Under the pieces are notes generated by a model. That model had not been told where the DNA came from. It saw only the letters and a program-made list of their open reading frames with translations, and ran no database searches. From NCBI RefSeq assembly GCF_003258595.1, contig NZ_QHHQ01000001.1, positions 372,001-436,000 on the forward strand: DNA of 64,000 nucleotides. Direction: 5' to 3'. This DNA is from Acuticoccus sediminis. GTDB taxonomy: Bacteria > Pseudomonadota > Alphaproteobacteria > Rhizobiales > Amorphaceae. Below are positions 1-8,106 of the stretch, one piece after another; within the stretch, counting starts at the first letter, position 1; every line of letters starts with the position of its first letter. The position numbers were made by a program, and so were the translations under genes.

Positions 1-882
1 GCGCTCGAGCTGCTCGTCCGACGACACCGAACGCTGCAGCGCCAGCGCGCCCTCCACGCCGAAGAGCGCGGTGCGGAGCTGGTGGGCGACGTCGGCGATG
101 AAGCTCTGCGCGTTGTCGCGGCTCGCGCCGAGGCGCCGCATGAAGTCGTTGATCGCGCCGACCAGAGCGTCCGACTCGCGCGGCGGCGCGATGGTGAGGG
201 GCGAGAGGTCGTTGGGCGCCCGCGCGCGGATGTCCCGCTCGATGTCGACCAGCGGGCGGATGGCGAGCGAGACGCCCGTGCGCACCGCGAAAAGCCCGGC
301 CGCCGCCACCGCCGCCAGCGGGATGAGCCCCTTCAGGAAGAGGTCGTTGCGCATCGCCCGCCGCGCCAGGGTCGTCTGGCCGACCGCGACGCCGATCAGC
401 GTCCGCTCGGTGAGGCCCGGCAGCTCCAGCCAGCTCGTCGCGAGGCGGACCGGCTCGCCGTCGTAGCGGCCGTCGCTGAGCGCGATGGCGCCGCGCGTCC
501 CGTCCTCCGGCGGCTGGTCGAGGCCCGGGAGGTCGGCGTCGCCCGTCAGCGTCACGCCGCCCTCGCCGACGATCCGGTAGAAGACGCGGTCGTTGGGCGC
601 GAGCGCCAGGATCTCGAACGCGGAGGTCGGCAGGTCGATCTCCAGTCCTTCCGGCGTCAGCGCGATCCGCTCGCCGATGGAGATCGCCGCGCCGGAGAGG
701 ATGAGGTCGTAGGTCCGGTCGGCCGCGCTCTGCGAATAGCGCCACAGCCCGATCGACAGCACCGCGATGATGAGCGCGAAGAGGGTCGACGCCCCCACCG
801 CGAGCCGGCGCTTCAGCGAATAGGGGCGCGGCTCTGGCGGGACCTGGGCGGGGCGGTCCGGCGCGGGAGCCGCGCTAGCCAT
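1..882 (-). CDS. tctE: TctE-like sensor histidine kinase (3' end outside window)
   Basis: Inner-membrane sensor kinase of a tricarboxylate-responsive two-component system; 294 N-terminal residues are present and the ATPase domain lies beyond position 1. Reading the minus strand from 882 gives a short basic N-terminus, a membrane segment at about residues 27-45, a periplasmic region of about 140 residues as in TctE-type kinases, a second membrane segment near 185-205, a HAMP-like stretch and the H-box with phospho-acceptor His near residue 267 (DVAHQLRTAL). The usual Pro after HQLRT is Ala here. Its ATG overlaps the tctD stop by 8 bp, so the two are co-transcribed. Family and the adjacent tctCBA genes support the assignment; the ligand is inferred. 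Confidence 0.85.
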   Translation of the reverse strand, partial: MASAAPAPDRPAQVPPEPRPYSLKRRLAVGASTLFALIIAVLSIGLWRYSQSAADRTYDLILSGAAISIGERIALTPEGLEIDLPTSAFEILALAPNDRVFYRIVGEGGVTLTGDADLPGLDQPPEDGTRGAIALSDGRYDGEPVRLATSWLELPGLTERTLIGVAVGQTTLARRAMRNDLFLKGLIPLAAVAAAGLFAVRTGVSLAIRPLVDIERDIRARAPNDLSPLTIAPPRESDALVGAINDFMRRLGASRDNAQSFIADVAHQLRTALFGVEGALALQRSVSSDEQLER

Positions 883-1546
883 CGGCGATGCTCGCGATAT
901 AGCCGAGGCCGCGGATGGTGCGGATCCTCACCGGCGTGTCGGTCAGCTTGCGGCGCAGGCGCGTCAGGGTCTGCTCGACCGCGTTGAGGCTCGGCGCCTC
1001 GTCGAAGGTGTAGATGCGGTCGGCCACCTCCTCCTTCGTCATCACTCGGTCGAGGTTGGCGAGGAAGAGCTCCAGCGCCTGGATCTCGCGCGGGCGGAGT
1101 TCCAGGTCGCGGTCCTCGATGCTGGCGCGGCGGGCCGAGCGGTCGAACACGAAGTTGCCGGCGCTGAAGCGGTTCGAGGCCGCGCCCGACCGCCGCCGCA
1201 CGATCGCCCTGCAGCGCGCCGCCAGCTCGCGGAAGTCGACGGGCTTCACCATGTAGTCGTCGGCACCGACGTCGAGCCCGGTGACGCGGTCGTCCACCTC
1301 CGAGCGGGCGGTGAGGATGAGGACCGGCGTCGTGTTTCCCCGAACCCGCATCCGCGACAGCACGTCGAAGCCGGAGAGGCCCGGCAGGTGGACGTCGAGG
1401 ATGACGAGGTCGAACACGGCGTGCGTCAGCAGCGAGTCGGCGCTGGAGCCGTCACCCTCCACGTCCACCGCGTGCCCCTCGGCGGTCAGCCGCTCGCGGA
1501 TGCTCTCGGCGAGCTCGGCGGTGTCCTCGACCAGCAGGATACGCAT
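875..1546 (-). CDS. tctD: TctD-like OmpR-family response regulator
   Basis: DNA-binding response regulator of 223 aa. The N-terminal receiver (residues 1-115) has the acidic pair in LLVEDT, phospho-acceptor Asp51 in VILDVHLPG and the conserved Lys in VKPVDF. The C-terminal winged helix (about 125-220) is OmpR/PhoB type. It is first in a two-gene operon with the tctE-like kinase and divergent from tctC, the classical arrangement for control of citrate/tricarboxylate uptake. Direct repeats between this gene and tctC are the likely binding sites. Function is by family and context. Confidence 0.9.
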   Translation of the reverse strand: MRILLVEDTAELAESIRERLTAEGHAVDVEGDGSSADSLLTHAVFDLVILDVHLPGLSGFDVLSRMRVRGNTTPVLILTARSEVDDRVTGLDVGADDYMVKPVDFRELAARCRAIVRRRSGAASNRFSAGNFVFDRSARRASIEDRDLELRPREIQALELFLANLDRVMTKEEVADRIYTFDEAPSLNAVEQTLTRLRRKLTDTPVRIRTIRGLGYIASIADG

Positions 1547-1634
1547 CAGTCTCGCCCCCCGCCGGTGGGCGGCCGGGAGCCTACGCGTCTAACGTGTCGT
1601 ATCGCGACTCTTCCTCCTGAGGGTGCTGAACGCT

Positions 1635-1672
1635 GTCAGCTTGGTGTCAGGCCCCGGTCAACGTCGTGTCAG
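1635..1672 (+). promoter_or_regulatory. Four phased GTCAG direct repeats, probable TctD sites
   Basis: GTCAG starts at 1635, 1646 and 1668, with GTCAA at 1657, so four units at an exact 11-bp pitch (mostly TGTCAG). OmpR-family regulators bind head-to-tail repeats at about one helical turn. The array lies between the divergent tctD and tctC, about 125 bp before the tctC start. Binding by TctD is inferred. Confidence 0.65.
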
Positions 1673-1795
1673 CCCTGTGATATACGAATACCAGCGATGC
1701 ATCGACAGCGGTCTCGGCATCCGCGCCGAGCCCCCGGCTGCTCGCTTCACAAGAAACGCGCCGGTTCCGTGGAACCACTGGAGGAAAACCTTACC

Positions 1796-2773
1796 ATGCG
1801 CATGATAACACTGACATCCGCGGCCGTCGTGTCCCTGATGTTCGCCGGTTCCGGTTTCGCGCAAGAGATCGCGATCGATAAGCCCGAGTGCGTGGCGCCC
1901 GCCAAGCCCGGCGGCGGCTTCGACCTCACCTGCCGCATCGCCCAGTCCGGCCTCAAGGGCATCATCGAGCAGCCGGTGCAGGTGACCTTCATGCCCGGCG
2001 GCATCGGCGCCGTGGCGATCAACCAGTTCAACACCAACCGCACCGACGACCCGAACGCCATCGTCGCGTTCTCGTCCGGCTCGCTCCTCAACATGGCGAT
2101 CGGCAAGTACGGCCAGTGGAACGAGGACGACGTGAAGTTCACGGCGACCGCCGGCCAGGACTACGGCGCGATCATCGTGAAGGCCGACAGCCCGTTCAAG
2201 TCCCTCGGCGACGTGCTCGCCGCCCTCAAGGAGAATCCGGCGGGCGTGGTGCTCGGCGCCGGCGGCTCGGTCGGCTCGCAGGACTGGATGAAGGCCGCCC
2301 TCCTCGTTCGCGCCGAAGGGATCGACCCGCGCAAGATGCGCTACGTCGCGTTCGACGGCGGCGGTGACGCCATGGCCGGCCTCCTCGGCGGCTCCATCCA
2401 GGTCTACACCGGCGACGTCGGCGAGATCGTCTCGATGATGGACGCCGGCACGATCCGAGTTCTCGCCGTGATGAACGACGAGCGTCTCCCCGCCCCCTTC
2501 GCCGACACGCCGACCACGGTCGAGCTCGGCTACAAGGAGGCCGTGTGGCCGATCATCCGCGGCTACTACATGGGCAAGAACGTCTCCGACGAGGCGTACA
2601 ACGCCTGGGTCTCCGCCTTCGAGAAGGCCTACGGGACCGACGAGTGGAAGAAGACGGTGACGGGCCAGGGCCTGCAGCCGGTCGCCCTCGCCGGCGAGGA
2701 GATGAGCGCCGAGATGCTGAAGCGCGTGGAGCGGATGCGCAACATCGCGAAGGAGGCCGGGCTCATCAACTGA
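1796..2773 (+). CDS. tctC: Tripartite tricarboxylate transporter substrate-binding protein
   Basis: Periplasmic solute receptor (325 aa) of a TTT importer. Starting at the ATG at 1796 gives a Sec signal peptide (MRMITLTSAAVVSLMFAGSG, cleavage after FAQ) and a GGAGG ribosome-binding site at 1780-1784. The mature protein has the Bug/TctC pattern: KPGGGFDLTCR near the N-terminus, PGGIGAVA, and a GAGGSVGSQDW loop. The ligand is likely a di- or tricarboxylate, but Bug-family receptors vary widely and the sequence alone does not settle it. It is the first gene of tctCBA; a strong hairpin separates it from tctB. Confidence 0.9.
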   Translation: MRMITLTSAAVVSLMFAGSGFAQEIAIDKPECVAPAKPGGGFDLTCRIAQSGLKGIIEQPVQVTFMPGGIGAVAINQFNTNRTDDPNAIVAFSSGSLLNMAIGKYGQWNEDDVKFTATAGQDYGAIIVKADSPFKSLGDVLAALKENPAGVVLGAGGSVGSQDWMKAALLVRAEGIDPRKMRYVAFDGGGDAMAGLLGGSIQVYTGDVGEIVSMMDAGTIRVLAVMNDERLPAPFADTPTTVELGYKEAVWPIIRGYYMGKNVSDEAYNAWVSAFEKAYGTDEWKKTVTGQGLQPVALAGEEMSAEMLKRVERMRNIAKEAGLIN

Positions 2774-2802
2774 CCGCCCGGTCCCGCCCTGGCGGCACCT
2801 GA

Positions 2803-2835
2803 TAGAGCGCCGGCGGCCTGCCCGCCGGCGCTCTA
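2803..2835 (+). repeat. Perfect 14-bp hairpin between tctC and tctB
   Basis: Arms 2803-2816 and 2822-2835 are perfectly complementary (TAGAGCGCCGGCGG and its complement) around a 5-nt loop. No T-run follows. Such hairpins after receptor genes often stabilise the upstream message or partly terminate, raising receptor levels over the membrane subunits. That role is inferred. Confidence 0.6.
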
Positions 2836-2914
2836 GGCGTCGCCTCATCCGCCCCGGGGCCGCGCCGCGTCCGCCGCGTCCGCCCCGGCCCTCTCACGCG
2901 AAGGCATCACCGTT

Positions 2915-3355
2915 ATGGTCGACAGGCTGTTCGCCGGCGTCCTCTTCCTGGTCGCGCTCGGTTACACCTACATCGCATTCACGGCCATCAAGGCCCCGTT
3001 CCAATACGATCCGCTCGGACCGGAGTCCTGGCCGCAGCTCCTCGGCATCGTGGCACTCCTGTGCTCCGGCTACCTGTTCGCGCGCCCCGAAGTCGCCAGC
3101 TTCGGCCTCAAGCTGCCGACCTGGGGCCGTCTCGCCATCCTCGTCGTGCTGCTGTTCGGCTATGCCGAGCTGTTCCGCCCCGCGGGGTTCATCGTCGCGA
3201 CCTTCGCCTTCTGCAGCCTGCTCTCGCTGATGCTGGGCGCACGCATCCTCCCGGCGCTCGGCTTCGGCGCGGCGACCGGCGTCGTCGGCTTCTTCCTCTG
3301 CACGCGCGTGCTCGAGCTCAACCTGCCCGCCGGCGTCTTCGCCGCGTACCTGTAA
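2915..3355 (+). CDS. tctB: TTT transporter small membrane subunit TctB
   Basis: Small integral membrane subunit (146 aa) of the tripartite tricarboxylate transporter. It has four hydrophobic segments (about residues 5-22, 39-57, 67-88 and 95-135) and the family pattern DPLGPESWPQLLG between the first and second. It lies 13 bp before tctA and is translated as part of tctCBA. TctB subunits are poorly conserved, so recognition rests on size, topology and position. Confidence 0.85.
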   Translation: MVDRLFAGVLFLVALGYTYIAFTAIKAPFQYDPLGPESWPQLLGIVALLCSGYLFARPEVASFGLKLPTWGRLAILVVLLFGYAELFRPAGFIVATFAFCSLLSLMLGARILPALGFGAATGVVGFFLCTRVLELNLPAGVFAAYL

Positions 3356-3368
3356 CGAGGCCGCATCC

Positions 3369-4895
3369 ATGGACGCGATCATCACGGGCCTCGGCCAAGG
3401 CTTCGCCACCGCCCTCGCCCCGCTCAACCTCTTCCTCGTGCTGGCGGGCTGCTTCTGCGGCACGCTGATCGGCGCCTTGCCGGGCATCGGCCCGATCAAC
3501 GGCGTCGCCATCCTGCTGCCGATCGCCTACGGCTTCGGCCTGCCGCCGGAGTCGGCGATCATCCTGCTCGCCGGCATCTACTACGGCGCCGAGTACGGCG
3601 GCCGCATCTCCTCGATCCTCCTCAACGTGCCGGGCGACGCGGGCGCCGTCATGACCACGCTCGACGGCAACCCGATGGCCAAGAAGGGCGAGGCGGGCCG
3701 CGCCCTCTCGCTCTCGGCCATCGCCTCGTTCGTCGGAGGAACATTCGCGGTGGTGCTGCTGACGGCCTTCGGTCCGGCGCTCGCCTCCTACGCGGTCACC
3801 TTCTCGCCGTCCGACTACGTCGCGCTGATGGTGTTCGCGTTCGCCTCGCTCGCCTCGCTGGTGGGCTCGAACCCGGTGAAGACGCTGTTCGGCGCCGTGA
3901 TCGGCCTGATCCTCGCCTCCGTCGGCATCGACGCCAACACCGGCGTCGAGCGCTACACGTTCGGCGTCCCGGACATACTCGCCGGCATCGACTTCCTGGT
4001 CGTCGTCATCGGCCTCTTCGGCATGGCCGAGCTCATCACGCTGGTCGAGCATCAGGCCGCCGGCACGCTGAAGGCGCTGAAGATCGACAAGAGCTTCGTG
4101 TCGATGTCCGACCTCATGCGCGTGAAGTGGACGATCCTGCGCTCGGCCATCATCGGCTTCTTCATCGGCATCCTGCCGGGGACGGGCGCGTCCGTCGCGT
4201 CGGCCGTCGCCTACGGCACCGAGAAGCGCGTCGCGAAGGACGGGCACCTGCTCGGTACCGGCGACATCCGCGGCCTCGCCGCGCCGGAGGCGGCCAACAA
4301 CGCGGCGGCCGGCGGCGCCATGGTGCCGATGCTGACGCTCGGCATCCCGGGCTCGGGCACGACGGCGATCCTGCTCGGCGCGCTGCTCCTCTTCAACGTG
4401 ACGCCGGGCCCGCTGATGTTCACCCAGCGGCCGGAGATCGCGTGGGGCCTCATCGCCTCGATGTACATCGGCAACATCGCGCTGATCATCATCAACCTGC
4501 CGCTGGTGGGCCTCTTCGCCCGGATGCTGACCATCCCGCAGCAGTACCTGACCCCGCTGATCGGCGTGCTGGCGTTCATCGGCGTCTACTCGGTCGTGTC
4601 CAACCCGCACGATCTGTTCATGATCACGGCTCTGGGTGTATTCGGCTGGATCATGCGCAAACTGAACTACTCCCTTGCCCCGGTGATCCTGGGCTTCGTC
4701 CTCGGCTCGCTGTTCGAGGACAACCTGCGGCGGGCGCTGTCGATCTCCGGCGGCGACTGGCTGATCCTGGTGGAATCGTGGAACGCGGTCGTTCTCTACG
4801 TCCTCGCGATCCTGGTCGTGGTTCTGCCGATCCTCGCCTCGCGGCGCCGGGCCTCGGCCCTCGCCGAGGGGGATAGCCCCGCCACCCAGGCGTAG
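3369..4895 (+). CDS. tctA: TTT transporter large membrane subunit TctA
   Basis: Large permease subunit (508 aa, usual family length) that moves the carboxylate across the inner membrane using an ion gradient. The TctA signature is clear: GTLIGALPGIGPINGVAILLP near residue 35, YYGAEYGGRISSILLNVPGDAGAVMTTLDG near residue 75, and GILPGTGASVASAVAYGTEKR near residue 265. About eleven to twelve hydrophobic segments are visible. It is followed after 3 bp by the AbrB-type membrane gene, which is probably in the same operon. Confidence 0.93.
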   Translation: MDAIITGLGQGFATALAPLNLFLVLAGCFCGTLIGALPGIGPINGVAILLPIAYGFGLPPESAIILLAGIYYGAEYGGRISSILLNVPGDAGAVMTTLDGNPMAKKGEAGRALSLSAIASFVGGTFAVVLLTAFGPALASYAVTFSPSDYVALMVFAFASLASLVGSNPVKTLFGAVIGLILASVGIDANTGVERYTFGVPDILAGIDFLVVVIGLFGMAELITLVEHQAAGTLKALKIDKSFVSMSDLMRVKWTILRSAIIGFFIGILPGTGASVASAVAYGTEKRVAKDGHLLGTGDIRGLAAPEAANNAAAGGAMVPMLTLGIPGSGTTAILLGALLLFNVTPGPLMFTQRPEIAWGLIASMYIGNIALIIINLPLVGLFARMLTIPQQYLTPLIGVLAFIGVYSVVSNPHDLFMITALGVFGWIMRKLNYSLAPVILGFVLGSLFEDNLRRALSISGGDWLILVESWNAVVLYVLAILVVVLPILASRRRASALAEGDSPATQA

Positions 4896-4898
4896 GGA

Positions 4899-5921
4899 AT
4901 GCGGGGCATCCTCGTCGCGCTCGTGCCCGCTCTGGCGGGCGCGGCGCTCTGCCTGGTGCTCGGCGTCCCGGCCGGGGCGCTGATCGGCTCGACCCTGGCG
5001 GTGACGGCGGTCGCCCTCGCCAAGCTCGGCCCCCGTGTCCCGCAGACGCTGCGGGACACGGCCTTCGCGACCATCGGCGTGACGCTCGGGTCCGGCGTGA
5101 CGCCGCATCTGCTGTCGGACCTCGCCCGCTTCCCCCTCAGCCTCGCGGCGCTCACGGTGACGATCGTCATCGTCATGACCGTGTCCGGATACATCCTGCG
5201 CCGCGGCTTCGGGATCGACCGGCCGACGGCGATCCTCGCCACCTCCCCGGGGGCCATGTCCTACGCGCTGTCGCTGTCGGTGAGCGGCGGCTCGGCCAGG
5301 CCCGACACGCAGACGGTGATGACGCTGCAGAGCCTGCGGCTCCTCCTCATCACCATCGTCCTGCCGCCCCTGATCGCCGAGATCGACGCCACCACCGGGA
5401 TGCCTCACCCCGCGGTCGCCGCCATGCCGGTGCTGACGCTGCTGCCGAGCATCCTCCTGATCGCGCTGGCCTTCGGCGTCGGCATCCTGTTCGGCCGCAT
5501 CAGGGTGCCGGCGGCGTTCCTGCTCGCGGGGGTCGTCACCAGCGGCATCGCGCACGGGGTCGGGCTGGTGGAGGGGCGCCCGTCGGCGATCCTCACCTTC
5601 ATCGGCTTCTCGCTGGCGGGCGCCGTCATCGGCGAGCGGTTCGGGCGGCTGGACCGCCAGACGCTGCGGCACCTCCTGCTCGCCGGACTCATCTCGGCCG
5701 GCATCGCGGTCGGCCTGTCGGGGGTCGTCAGCATCGGCGTCGCGGAGGTGCTGGGGCTGCCGTTCGGGCAGGTCTGGGTCTCTTTCGCGCCCGGCGGTGT
5801 CGAGGGGATGGGCGCGATGGCCCTGGCGCTCGGCTACGACCCCGTCTACGTGGCGACGCACCACATCTTCCGCCTGCTGCTGCTGATCGCGGTCCTCCCG
5901 GTCATGCTGCGGCGGGCCTGA
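4899..5921 (+). CDS. AbrB-family membrane protein (putative ammonia monooxygenase family)
   Basis: Multi-pass inner-membrane protein (340 aa) of the family named AbrB/putative ammonia monooxygenase; despite the names it is neither a DNA-binding regulator nor a proven oxygenase. Two homologous halves each carry a stretch such as PGAMSYALSLS and PGGVEGMGAMALALGYDPVYVATHH. Members often sit at the end of tct operons. Its ATG lies 3 bp after the tctA stop. The function is unknown; a transport or accessory role for the adjacent TTT system is an inference from position. Confidence 0.8.
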   Translation: MRGILVALVPALAGAALCLVLGVPAGALIGSTLAVTAVALAKLGPRVPQTLRDTAFATIGVTLGSGVTPHLLSDLARFPLSLAALTVTIVIVMTVSGYILRRGFGIDRPTAILATSPGAMSYALSLSVSGGSARPDTQTVMTLQSLRLLLITIVLPPLIAEIDATTGMPHPAVAAMPVLTLLPSILLIALAFGVGILFGRIRVPAAFLLAGVVTSGIAHGVGLVEGRPSAILTFIGFSLAGAVIGERFGRLDRQTLRHLLLAGLISAGIAVGLSGVVSIGVAEVLGLPFGQVWVSFAPGGVEGMGAMALALGYDPVYVATHHIFRLLLLIAVLPVMLRRA

Positions 5922-5928
5922 CACGAAA

Positions 5929-5952
5929 AAGGGCGCCCCTACGGGCGCCCTT
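5929..5952. terminator. Bidirectional intrinsic terminator
   Basis: AAGGGCGCCC (5929-5938), loop CTAC, then GGGCGCCCTT (5943-5952). Five A residues precede it, which read as a T-run on the minus strand. It therefore ends the leftward esterase gene well and may also end the rightward tct operon. Confidence 0.85.
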
Positions 5953-5981
5953 CCCTCCTTCTCTCCTTCCGGGCCGACGCG

Positions 5982-7004
5982 TCAGTCGGCGAAGCGGGCG
6001 GCGAGCCAGTCGCCCGCCTGTGCCACCGCGGCACGGACCGCGGGCGTCTGCGCGATCGGGTTCAGCAGCATGAAGTCGTGGATCGTGCCGTTGTAGCGCA
6101 CCGCGCTGACGGTCACCCCGGCGGCGGCGAGATTGCGGGCGTAGGCCTCGCCCTCGTCCCGCAGGACGTCGTTCTCGTCGACGATCACCAGCGCCTGCGG
6201 CAGGCCCGAGAGCTCCTCCGACGTGGCGTTGAGGGGCGAGACGTGCCGGTCGGCGCGGGCGTCGACGTCGGGAAGGTACTGGTCCCAGAACCAGGCCATG
6301 GCGTTCTTCGTCAGCCACGGACCGTCGGCGAACTCGGTGTAGGACCCGGTCTGCATGGAGGCGTCGGTGACCGGGTAGAAGAGGGCCTGGGCGACGAGGT
6401 CCGGACCGCCGCGCTCCTTGGCGAGGAGGGCGAGGACGGCGGCCATGTTGCCGCCGACGCTGTCGCCCGCGACCGCGATGCGGCTGCCGTCGGCCCCGAA
6501 TTCGCCCGGATGCTCGGCGACGTACCGGAGCACCGCGTAGCCCTGCTCGATCGCCACCGGGTAGCGCACCTCGGGCGAGCGCTCGTAGTCGACGAAGACG
6601 AAGACCGCGCCGGAGCCGAGGGCGAGTTCCCGGACGAGCCGTTCGTGGGTGTCGGCGTCGCCGAGGACCCAGCCGCCGCCGTGCATGTAGACGACGACCG
6701 GGAGCGTTCCCTCGGCCGCCTCGGGCCGGGTGACGCGGATCTTCGTCTCGCCCGTGGGGCCGAGGGCGAGGGTGCGGTCCTCGCTGATCGTGCCGGGGAC
6801 GGCGATCGGCGTGCCGGACTGGGCGCCGGCGAGCACGGCGCGGGCGTCGTCGGGCGCGAGGGTGTAGATGCCGGGTGCGCCGGCGAGGCTGTCGATGAAG
6901 GCCTGCGTCTGGGGCTCCAGCGGACCGGCCACGGCCTGGGCCGTGCCGAGGGCGACGGCGGAGATGGCGGCGGCACGGGTGATCTTGGCGAAGGAGGTCG
7001 ACAT
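5982..7004 (-). CDS. Secreted alpha/beta-hydrolase, HSL-type carboxylesterase
   Basis: 340-aa serine esterase with a Sec-type signal peptide (residues 1-26, cut after AVA). It has the hormone-sensitive-lipase fold markers: oxyanion motif HGGGW at 108-112 and nucleophile elbow GDSVGG with Ser182 (family usual GDSAGG). A catalytic Asp in the DENDVLRDEGEAYA stretch and His in NGTIHDFMLL follow in the expected order. The substrate is unknown; short-chain esters are typical. Its promoter carries two CGAT-N3-ATCG palindromes also present before the OhrR-like regulator, so redox- or ligand-dependent control is likely. Transcription ends at the 5929-5952 hairpin. Confidence 0.88.
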   Translation of the reverse strand: MSTSFAKITRAAAISAVALGTAQAVAGPLEPQTQAFIDSLAGAPGIYTLAPDDARAVLAGAQSGTPIAVPGTISEDRTLALGPTGETKIRVTRPEAAEGTLPVVVYMHGGGWVLGDADTHERLVRELALGSGAVFVFVDYERSPEVRYPVAIEQGYAVLRYVAEHPGEFGADGSRIAVAGDSVGGNMAAVLALLAKERGGPDLVAQALFYPVTDASMQTGSYTEFADGPWLTKNAMAWFWDQYLPDVDARADRHVSPLNATSEELSGLPQALVIVDENDVLRDEGEAYARNLAAAGVTVSAVRYNGTIHDFMLLNPIAQTPAVRAAVAQAGDWLAARFAD

Positions 7005-7027
7005 GGCTCTTGCCTTTCATTAGTGCG

Positions 7028-7055
7028 CGATTTGATCGTGCACGATATAATCGTG
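7028..7055. promoter_or_regulatory. Tandem operators for the OhrR/MarR-like regulator
   Basis: Two CGAT-N3-ATCG units lie at 7028-7038 and 7043-7053, centres 15 bp apart, directly upstream of the esterase. The second is a perfect palindrome over 7041-7055 (CACGAT-ATA-ATCGTG). The same motif precedes the regulator gene at 7929-7939. MarR/OhrR dimers bind palindromes of this size. Confidence 0.65.
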
Positions 7056-7430
7056 ATGCGTAGAAAATCTTCCAGCCCTCATCACGCGTTCGTGAATGGC
7101 CGATGCGGGCGCTGACGACGTCCCGGCGTGCATGCGCGTGCCTCCGGGCGAGCGGCGGCGTCTGCCGGCCCGAAGGCCGCAACGAACGCCGCCAGCGCGG
7201 CCGTCCGGCCGGACGATCGGTGAGACGACAATCTATGGGATGAAGCGGATCGCGGGGAAACGGCCGACTTTGGCGCAGGCGGGATGCCTGCCGGCCGTGT
7301 TCGGCCCTCGCAGGGCGCCGGGATCAGCCGGCGGGCAAGAGCGGGATGCGCCGGCCATCCGGCGGGACGCCCGAAGCCGGTCGTACCGGGCCGGGGCGTC
7401 GGATACTCGGCGGCGGACGGTCGGCGGGCG
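7056..7430. other. Intergenic region with no gene seen
   Basis: This 375-bp stretch lies between the esterase promoter and the end of the leftward regulator gene. Open frames here have no recognisable protein features and no ribosome-binding site. It starts AT-rich (AGAAAATCT near 7063), consistent with promoter DNA, then becomes GC-rich. I see no convincing structured RNA or repeat. Confidence 0.5.
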
Positions 7431-7907
7431 TTACGCCCCTTCGTGGGCGGTGAGGTTCTCGCGCACGCGCTCCAGCGCCCTGGAGAGAGTGTCGATCTCC
7501 TCGGCGGAGAGGCCCATGGCCTTCAGCATCGTCTCCGGAACGCAGGCCGCCTCCCCGGCGCGCGCCCGGCCGATGTCGGTCAGCGCCACGCGCACCACGC
7601 GCTCGTCACCCGTGTCGCGGTGGCGCGTGACGAAGCCCGCGGCCTCGAGGCGCTTGACCAGCGGGGTGAGCGTGTTCGACTCCAGCGAGAGCGACTGGGC
7701 GAGCTGCCCCATCGTCTGCGGCCCGCCCTGGAGCAGCAGCATGACGAGATACTGCGGGTAGGTCAGCCCGAGCTTGTCAAGCAGCGGCTTGTAGGCTCGG
7801 TTCAGCGCGAGCCCCGTCGCGTAGACGGAGTAGCACAGCAGCCCCTCGAGCGCCGGCGGCACCGCCGGAGCGGAGGAGGTCGTGGGATGAGGGGTCGGCT
7901 TGGTCAT
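7431..7907 (-). CDS. OhrR-like MarR-family redox-type repressor
   Basis: Winged-helix regulator of 158 aa counted from the ATG at 7907 (MTKPTPHP); a longer frame upstream would run through the operator. The segment LLCYSVYATGLALNRAYKPLLDKLGLTYPQYLVMLLL matches the OhrR subgroup, in which the Cys at this place (Cys25 here) is the peroxide sensor. The helix-turn-helix follows (MGQLAQSLSLESNTLTPLVKRLEAAG) with a wing containing DTGDERVVRVALT. It has its own CGAT-N3-ATCG palindrome 22 bp before the start and shares it with the esterase promoter, suggesting autoregulation and control of the esterase. No ohr gene is visible nearby. Confidence 0.85.
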   Translation of the reverse strand: MTKPTPHPTTSSAPAVPPALEGLLCYSVYATGLALNRAYKPLLDKLGLTYPQYLVMLLLQGGPQTMGQLAQSLSLESNTLTPLVKRLEAAGFVTRHRDTGDERVVRVALTDIGRARAGEAACVPETMLKAMGLSAEEIDTLSRALERVRENLTAHEGA

Positions 7908-7926
7908 GATCCCATATGTGATCGCG

Positions 7927-7941
7927 TGCGATTGAATCGCA
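7927..7941. promoter_or_regulatory. Autoregulatory operator of the OhrR-like gene
   Basis: Perfect 15-bp palindrome TGCGATT-G-AATCGCA containing CGAT-TGA-ATCG at 7929-7939. A further ATCG half-site at 7921-7924 sits exactly 15 bp away from its counterpart, reproducing the tandem spacing seen before the esterase. Confidence 0.65.
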
Positions 7942-8106
7942 AGCGGCCCGGAACACAAACTCTCGCGCAAGAATATTAGACGAAACGCTTAATTGTCTGC
8001 GATTTTGCCGCAATCTACTGCTTGCCTGTATGTCGGCACATGGCATGCCGTCGATACAGAACAATAAGTCTCCGCCACATAGAGCGGGACGGGAGGATAG
8101 TTGAGA

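Noticed and set aside
1388-1795. N-terminal extension of TctC
   Set aside because: It overlaps tctD antisense and the regulatory array; the ATG at 1796 has a ribosome-binding site and a clean signal peptide.
3318-5924. Very long minus-strand open frame opposite tctB-tctA-abrB
   Set aside because: Composition is Arg/Asp/Glu/Gln-rich shadow of high-GC coding on the other strand; no domain, and it lies opposite three clear genes.
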